A program made the position numbers and the translations under genes. This document shows positions 59,490 to 64,000 of a stretch of 64,000 nt of DNA, piece after piece. The stretch is from JADLCX01 sp964630785 (GTDB lineage Bacteria; Planctomycetota; Phycisphaerae; Phycisphaerales; UBA1924). The notes below the pieces were generated by a model. The model did not search any database. It saw nothing but the letters and a program-made list of their open reading frames with translations, and was not told the origin of the DNA. The stretch spans positions 146,348-210,347 of the forward strand of contig CAZVZG010000002.1 of the NCBI GenBank assembly GCA_964630785.1, read 5' to 3'. The stretch's first letter is position 1, and each line of letters starts with the position of its first letter.

Positions 59490-61385
59490 TCACCGCTCCC
59501 AGAAGTACCGGTACCCCGGGTTGTACGAAGCCGGCTCCATCGCGATGACCCTCCCGGGTCCCGACGAGAACGGCCCGCCTCCGGATCCATCGCGTACTCC
59601 GGCACCATCGTCGTCGCCGTCCCGGTCGGCCTTGCCCGGCCACCACACGCTGATCTGCGGGACGCCCTTGGTCGCCTCGCGCACGGCCATTTCCAGCGCA
59701 TCCGGGCCGTCGTCGCGGGCCCCGTGCGGGAACTCCCGGAGTTGGTCGAGCAGGGCGTGCTGGCGCCGCGAGAACTTGACCATGCCGGTGTGCACGTACG
59801 GCTGGAGGGATTGCACCCGCCCCAGCTTGTCGGCGGTGTTCACGACACGCTTCACGGTCATGGGCACCCCGCCAGCGCTGGCGCGGCGCCGGAGCTCATT
59901 GCCCAGGAACTCCTGGTACTGGTTCTCCTCCATGATGAACGAGGTGTACTTCCAGATCCGGCGCCGGGCGATGATCGACTCGATGATGGCATCGGGCTTG
60001 AGCCGCCGGATGTCCGCCTCGATCACGTACATGACCTTGGTCTTGGTGTCCTTGACGATGGTGACGATCGCGGTGTCGTCGTGGTTGCGACCGGCCTTGC
60101 CGAGGCTGGGATCGCAGGCGCCGTAGATCCTGAGACGCCCGGGCATGGCCGCCAGGAGATCCTCAACCGTCTTGTGCTGGTCGTCCCAGTACTGGAACGA
60201 GGCATCGTCGAACAGGCAATCCTCCGGGCTGGTCGGGTTGTTGAGCTTTTCGGTGTTGAACGCGGCCCGGCCCAGTTCCACCCGCAGTTGCATCAGGCGC
60301 AGGTAATCCTCCTGCTCGGGCCAGAGGACTTTGGTTCCCTCGAGCATGGCCTCGCGGCAGGCCTCGAAGTAGGCCATCGCGGCGTCGTTTCCTGTTCGGC
60401 CTTCGTGCTCTTCCCGGCGGACCAGGATGGACTCCCACCGCTCCCACAGGTCGCCGCGGACCGCCATCCCGTCGGGCTCGATTGCCTGGTACTTCCTTCC
60501 CGTCCATCCAGGGGATTGCTCGGGCTTGAGCAGCGTAGCCAGGAGCGAGTGGTGGTGCAGGATGGTGCCGACCACGATGATGTTGGTGTGGCTGGATCCG
60601 GCGTTGCACACCGCCTGATTGAACCACTGCCGCACGGACGAGCGCTGCTCCTCGGAGCGCACCTCGGCGTCGGTCTCGACATCGTCCAGGATGATGAGGC
60701 TGGGACGCTTGCTCTTGTTCTTGCGGCCTCTGATCTGGCTGCCCTTGCCCAGGGCGGTGACCTTCACCCCGTCCCGCGTCACCCTGTTCCGGTTCTCGTC
60801 TACGGTTCGCACCGTCCGGGTGCAGATCTCGGCCTTGCGCCAGCGGTCGGGGCCGGGCTTCTGACCGGGGACCTCGCAGGCCTCCGGGAAGTCCTCGATC
60901 AGCCGCTCGTTATTGATCAGTTCCGCCTTGACGTGTGAGAGCTGGTCCGCGGCCTGCTCGACCGTGTTGGAGATGATGGCGATGTAGTCCTCTTTGCGGT
61001 AACAGATGGACCACAGCACCAGCGCCAGCGTCACGAGCGTGCTCTTGGCATGCCCGCGGGGCGCCGCGACCGCCAAGCGAGCCCCGCGCTTGGCGCCGGC
61101 TTCCTCCAACATCCGGTACAGGTCCAGGTGCATACGGGACGGCGGCTTGTTGAAGTGGCCCGACAAGTACGTCTCGGCGAAGACCCGCAGGCTGTCCCGG
61201 CCAGCCTCCCGCCGGATTCGGCTGACCTGCTGAGCCTTGGTCTCCTGAGGCCGCCCCCCGGCTGCATGCTCCGTGCGCGCCCCGGTGCTGGGTGACGAAG
61301 GGAGCGTCGGCTTGGTCGCCACCGGCGGGGCGACGGTTGGCGAGGCCGGATCGGTGGGCTTGTCAGAGTTCTCGGGGGCCAGCAT
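59490..61385 (-). CDS. terL: Phage terminase large subunit
   Basis: A 631-residue terminase that packages DNA into capsids. The ATPase has Walker A 'AAPRGHAKST', Walker B 'SLIILDDVE' and coupling region 'VVGTILHHHSLL'; the nuclease half shows 'YGACDPSLG' and the late 'DDGPDALEMAV' aspartates. A Pro/Thr-rich N-terminal leader (about 60 residues) and a Gly/Asp tail frame the core. ATG 61385 overlaps the small terminase stop region (61,363), consistent with coupled synthesis. No portal, capsid or protease gene follows downstream, which is unusual for a functional prophage. Confidence 0.9.
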   Translation of the reverse strand: MLAPENSDKPTDPASPTVAPPVATKPTLPSSPSTGARTEHAAGGRPQETKAQQVSRIRREAGRDSLRVFAETYLSGHFNKPPSRMHLDLYRMLEEAGAKRGARLAVAAPRGHAKSTLVTLALVLWSICYRKEDYIAIISNTVEQAADQLSHVKAELINNERLIEDFPEACEVPGQKPGPDRWRKAEICTRTVRTVDENRNRVTRDGVKVTALGKGSQIRGRKNKSKRPSLIILDDVETDAEVRSEEQRSSVRQWFNQAVCNAGSSHTNIIVVGTILHHHSLLATLLKPEQSPGWTGRKYQAIEPDGMAVRGDLWERWESILVRREEHEGRTGNDAAMAYFEACREAMLEGTKVLWPEQEDYLRLMQLRVELGRAAFNTEKLNNPTSPEDCLFDDASFQYWDDQHKTVEDLLAAMPGRLRIYGACDPSLGKAGRNHDDTAIVTIVKDTKTKVMYVIEADIRRLKPDAIIESIIARRRIWKYTSFIMEENQYQEFLGNELRRRASAGGVPMTVKRVVNTADKLGRVQSLQPYVHTGMVKFSRRQHALLDQLREFPHGARDDGPDALEMAVREATKGVPQISVWWPGKADRDGDDDGAGVRDGSGGGPFSSGPGRVIAMEPASYNPGYRYFWER

Positions 61386-62136
61386 CGGGGGCTCCTTGCT
61401 GCGATTCGATGACTTGACTCTTCAGCGCGGTCACCTGGGCCTGCGCGGCCAGACCGGCGACCTGCTGCTTGGTGGTGATAATCTCGACGAGCACGGGCAT
61501 GGCGCTGCCGGCGGGCGCAGATGTGCGGAGGATGCCTTCCAGGCGCTCCAACTCCTGCTGCATCCCCGCGTAATCCGGCTCGGTCTCGAACCGGTGCGTG
61601 AGTTCGGCCGCGATGGTCTGCTGGGCCGTGGGCAGGTAGCCCAGCGATTGCAGGGTCTCGGTCAGCTCACGCACCACGGTCCAGCAGGCCTTCTCGGCGT
61701 CCAGCCGTACCACGGGGGGCGTCTCGCGGTCTCGACCCAGCCGCTTCATGCGGGCCACGCTGGCCTCGGCCTGCCGCAGCAGGTGCCCGACCATCTCGCC
61801 CACCAACTTGGGATCGCGGGCCACCGCGTTGGCGGACTTGATGGCCTCGCGGTCCCGCGCGATGGTCCGCTCCGACACCTTGAGGATCTCGGCGATCTCC
61901 GGGACCACGTACCCCTCCGCCGAGAGGTGCTCGACGCAGCGACGGCGATCGCCGACGCCGAGGTTGGCCCCGGACAACTCGCCCGCCTGCAGGGCCCGGA
62001 TCATGGCGATCACGGTCCGGTCGGTGTCGGCCGCGGGTGGGGACGAGGATGTCGCCGACGGCACACCCGATTCCGCCGCCGGACTGTGGGCGGGTGTGGA
62101 TGGTGTTGGATCCGAGGCCGTTCGCCGCTTGCTCAT
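61363..62136 (-). CDS. Probable phage terminase small subunit
   Basis: A 257-residue protein with an N-terminal Ser/Pro/Ala leader and a helix-turn-helix region ('CVEHLSAEGYVVPEIAEILKVSERTIARDREAI' in part), followed by long helices ('DAEKACWTVVRELTETLQSLGY'-like, 'ITTKQQVAGLAAQAQVTALKSQV'). The position directly before the large terminase, with overlapping ends, and the DNA-binding helices suggest the small subunit that recognises packaging sites; sequence alone does not prove it. ATG 62136 overlaps the methyltransferase stop (ATGA). Confidence 0.68.
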   Translation of the reverse strand: MSKRRTASDPTPSTPAHSPAAESGVPSATSSSPPAADTDRTVIAMIRALQAGELSGANLGVGDRRRCVEHLSAEGYVVPEIAEILKVSERTIARDREAIKSANAVARDPKLVGEMVGHLLRQAEASVARMKRLGRDRETPPVVRLDAEKACWTVVRELTETLQSLGYLPTAQQTIAAELTHRFETEPDYAGMQQELERLEGILRTSAPAGSAMPVLVEIITTKQQVAGLAAQAQVTALKSQVIESQQGAPDAGPREL

Positions 62137-63509
62137 GCCGCGCTGCCCCGCTTCTTGGATGCCGCGATCTCAGAGAGCCGGTACCGCTTGGCGAGCTTGG
62201 GATCGACCGAGGCCTCCCCGAAGGCCGCGATGAACCGCCGGACGATCAGGTCGCAATACACCGGGCTGATCTCGCAGGCGAAGCAGCGCCGCCCCAGCCG
62301 CTGGGCCGCCAAGATCTGCGTCCCGCTGCCGGCGAACGGTTCGTACACCACCTCCCCGGGCTTGGTGTGCTGCTTGATCGGGATCTCGAAGAGCGCCAGT
62401 GGCTTGGGGGTGGGATGGTCAGGGCGGTCGGGACCGTTGCCCAGCGTGTCGAACGCCCACACCGTCGAGAGCACGGACTCGTCCACGCGCGGGGGCTTCT
62501 TGCCCTTGGGCGGCTTGAGCCAGCCCATCAGGCAGGGCTCATGTTTCCAGGCGTACCAGGTCCGGGTCAGCACCGGGCGGTTCTTGGCCCAGATGATCTG
62601 GCAGTGCACCATGGCCCCCGCCTTGTTCATCGCCGCTTCCAGCATCGCCTGCCGCTTGCTGGCGTGCCAGATATAGAAGGCCGCGTTGGGCCGGATGGCC
62701 TGGTCCACCGCGAGCTGGATGAAGCGCTGGTAGAGCTGCGGGTTCGCGTCTGCATCGTCCCACGTCACGCCGTAGGTCCCGGACCAGTCCTTGTTCTTGC
62801 TGTTCCGCTGGCCCGGCTTGAGCTTGTGTGCGGGCTTTGCACCGGGGTGGTTGGTGCCGTCGTAGTCGACCAGGTACGGCGGATCGGTCGCCATCAGCGC
62901 CGCTCGCTGGGCGCCCATGAGGTGGCGGACGACTTCGGGATCGGTGCAATCCCCGCAGACGAGCCGATGCTGCACGCGGGGATCGCGCCCCAGCACGAGC
63001 AGGTCGCCCGGCTTGGTCATGGTGGGGCCCTTGGCGGCGGCGGCCAGCGCGGATTCCTCATCGAAGCTATCCAGGGCGGCCGCGTCGGCCGGCGCCGCGT
63101 CAAGCAGTCGCCCGATCAGGTCTCGGGCTTCCGGGAGATCGAACCCGCTCAGCTCGATGTCCACCGTCGGGCACTTGACCAGCTCATCGAGCAGCACCGC
63201 CAGCTTCTGCTCGTCCCAGTCACCGGCGATCTGGTTGAGGGCCAGGTTGAGGAGCTTCTCTTTCTCCAGCGGCAGGTCGACGACCACCACGTCGACGGTC
63301 TTTTCGCCGCGGTCCAGGAGCACCTTGAGACGCTGGTGGCCGCCCACCACGTGCCCGGTCCGCTTGTTCCACACCGGCGGCTGCACGGACCCGAACTCGT
63401 CCATGCTGCGGGCCAGCTTGTCGTATTCGGGATCGCCGGGCTTAAGATCGACTCTCGGGTTGTAGGGCGCGGGCTTGAGCTTGGTGATCGGGACGCGGCG
63501 GATGAGCAT
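62133..63509 (-). CDS. ParB-like domain fused to DNA adenine/cytosine-N4 methyltransferase
   Basis: A 458-residue phage-type protein. The first 120 residues are a ParB N-terminal fold ('KPAPYNPRVDLKPGD', 'VGGHQRLKVLLDRG', 'VVDLPLEKEKLLNLALNQI'), followed by a methyltransferase with catalytic 'MATDPPYLVDYDG' and, at the far end, the SAM-binding 'YEPFAGSGTQILAAQRLGRR' (beta-class order, motif IV first). ATG 63509 has GGAG seven bases upstream. Such ParB-methylase fusions are common just before terminase genes and probably modify the element's DNA against host restriction. Its stop overlaps the small terminase start. Confidence 0.88.
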   Translation of the reverse strand: MLIRRVPITKLKPAPYNPRVDLKPGDPEYDKLARSMDEFGSVQPPVWNKRTGHVVGGHQRLKVLLDRGEKTVDVVVVDLPLEKEKLLNLALNQIAGDWDEQKLAVLLDELVKCPTVDIELSGFDLPEARDLIGRLLDAAPADAAALDSFDEESALAAAAKGPTMTKPGDLLVLGRDPRVQHRLVCGDCTDPEVVRHLMGAQRAALMATDPPYLVDYDGTNHPGAKPAHKLKPGQRNSKNKDWSGTYGVTWDDADANPQLYQRFIQLAVDQAIRPNAAFYIWHASKRQAMLEAAMNKAGAMVHCQIIWAKNRPVLTRTWYAWKHEPCLMGWLKPPKGKKPPRVDESVLSTVWAFDTLGNGPDRPDHPTPKPLALFEIPIKQHTKPGEVVYEPFAGSGTQILAAQRLGRRCFACEISPVYCDLIVRRFIAAFGEASVDPKLAKRYRLSEIAASKKRGSAA

Positions 63510-63617
63510 GTCGTTCTCCGGCTTATGCACGGCCCAATGAACAGGGCAACGCAGGTGGAGAAGCATGGCGCGGCAGACCGTAATGTCACGGGGATCGCCG
63601 TGGCGCTCGCGTGGCGC

Positions 63618-64000
63618 TCACCCAAGCGGTGGAGCGTCGGGGCGCCAGTAACCCCGACCGCGATTGCCACCGTTGATCTCGTAACCCTTCCTGCGGATCG
63701 AGGCGATGGCCCGCCGAACCAGACTCGGGTCGGCGTTGATGGCTTCGCCGATCTCTTTGGCGATGAGGCAGTGGCCTGCAAGCGCTTTCCAGACCTGCGA
63801 TTCGCGGTCTGTGAGATGGCGGTCCCTGGGTTGGGACTCGTCCACAGGCAACTCGGCGGCGGCAACGCTCCAGCGAAGCTCCGTCAACTGGTCTTTGATC
63901 CGAGCGGGGAAGGCCAAAGCGCTGATGCCCGCCCGCTGAAGCGGGAGCGGATCGGTGTCGAGGACCCGGTGAAATCCCCGCAGCGTCTCTTGGATCTGCA
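63618..64000 (-). CDS. Winged-helix protein, N-terminus beyond window
   Basis: The C-terminal part of a DNA-binding-like protein. The frame is open from the stop at 63,618 to the right edge; a TTG at 63,917 is possible as a start but upstream residues ('HRVLDTDPLPLQRAGISAL') look like real coding, so the gene probably extends outside. The visible 99 residues after that TTG include 'LTDRESQVWKALAGHCLIAKEIGEAINADPSLVRRAIASIRRKGYEI' (ends quoted), a winged helix-turn-helix. It is the first gene of the leftward element genes, and may regulate them. Confidence 0.7.
   Translation of the reverse strand, partial: QIQETLRGFHRVLDTDPLPLQRAGISALAFPARIKDQLTELRWSVAAAELPVDESQPRDRHLTDRESQVWKALAGHCLIAKEIGEAINADPSLVRRAIASIRRKGYEINGGNRGRGYWRPDAPPLG

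Overview
The window looks like chromosome of a high-GC planctomycete, most likely order Phycisphaerales (class Phycisphaerae). The main evidence is four secreted proteins ending in paired dockerin-like repeats that close with '...YFAGC' (the 'GC-type dockerin' anchor of this group). Supporting signs are a HYExAFE-family protein, a PEP-CTERM-like protein, many TTG/GTG starts and GC-rich coding. The species cannot be named from the sequence.

The left two thirds (1-42,206) is ordinary chromosome. It holds two AHSA1/SRPBCC proteins; three dockerin-anchored secreted proteins (1,092-6,986: a small anchor-domain protein, a subtilisin and a beta-helix protein) plus a fourth at 18,243; a lone nuoF; a PAS histidine kinase with an ANTAR response regulator; ricT followed by a signal peptidase I with a very large insertion; three small membrane proteins; an MlaF-like ATPase; rnpA-yidD; a beta-lactamase-fold serine hydrolase; a ketosynthase pair around a GxxExxY gene; glycyl-tRNA synthetase; and a PadR-YceI-membrane protein group next to a complete MacA-MacB-TolC type export operon (33,071-38,351). 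Two cysteine-cluster proteins, a SpoIIE-type phosphatase, a cyclodeaminase-family protein and a DCC-family protein lead up to tRNA-Ser(UGA) at 42,120.

Downstream of the tRNA the base composition drops and a defence island begins (42,482-51,809). Leftward genes encode a ParB-like protein, an SNF2-type helicase and a DUF3883 protein; rightward genes encode a DUF1156-like DNA methyltransferase and a two-gene Kiwa system (kwaA-kwaB). The helicase gene is split by an IS4-family element (44,960-46,470) flanked by a 15-bp target duplication. Removing the element and one repeat copy restores a 624-residue frame, so this is recent inactivation of one module beside an apparently intact Kiwa.

From 51,855 to the right edge nearly everything is on the minus strand and phage- or element-like. 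Read in transcription order from the right edge: a helix-turn-helix protein cut by the window end, ParB-methyltransferase, small and large terminase, GIY-YIG nuclease, a translationally coupled PD-(D/E)XK-like nuclease with an unknown partner, small unknowns, a winged-helix (HARE-HTH) protein, DUF2924 and a large serine recombinase. No capsid or tail gene is visible. The best candidates for undescribed biology are the ParB/helicase/DUF3883/methyltransferase module, the coupled pair at 56,370-58,135, the signal peptidase insertion, and the ketosynthase-like partner that keeps its cysteine but lacks both catalytic histidines.
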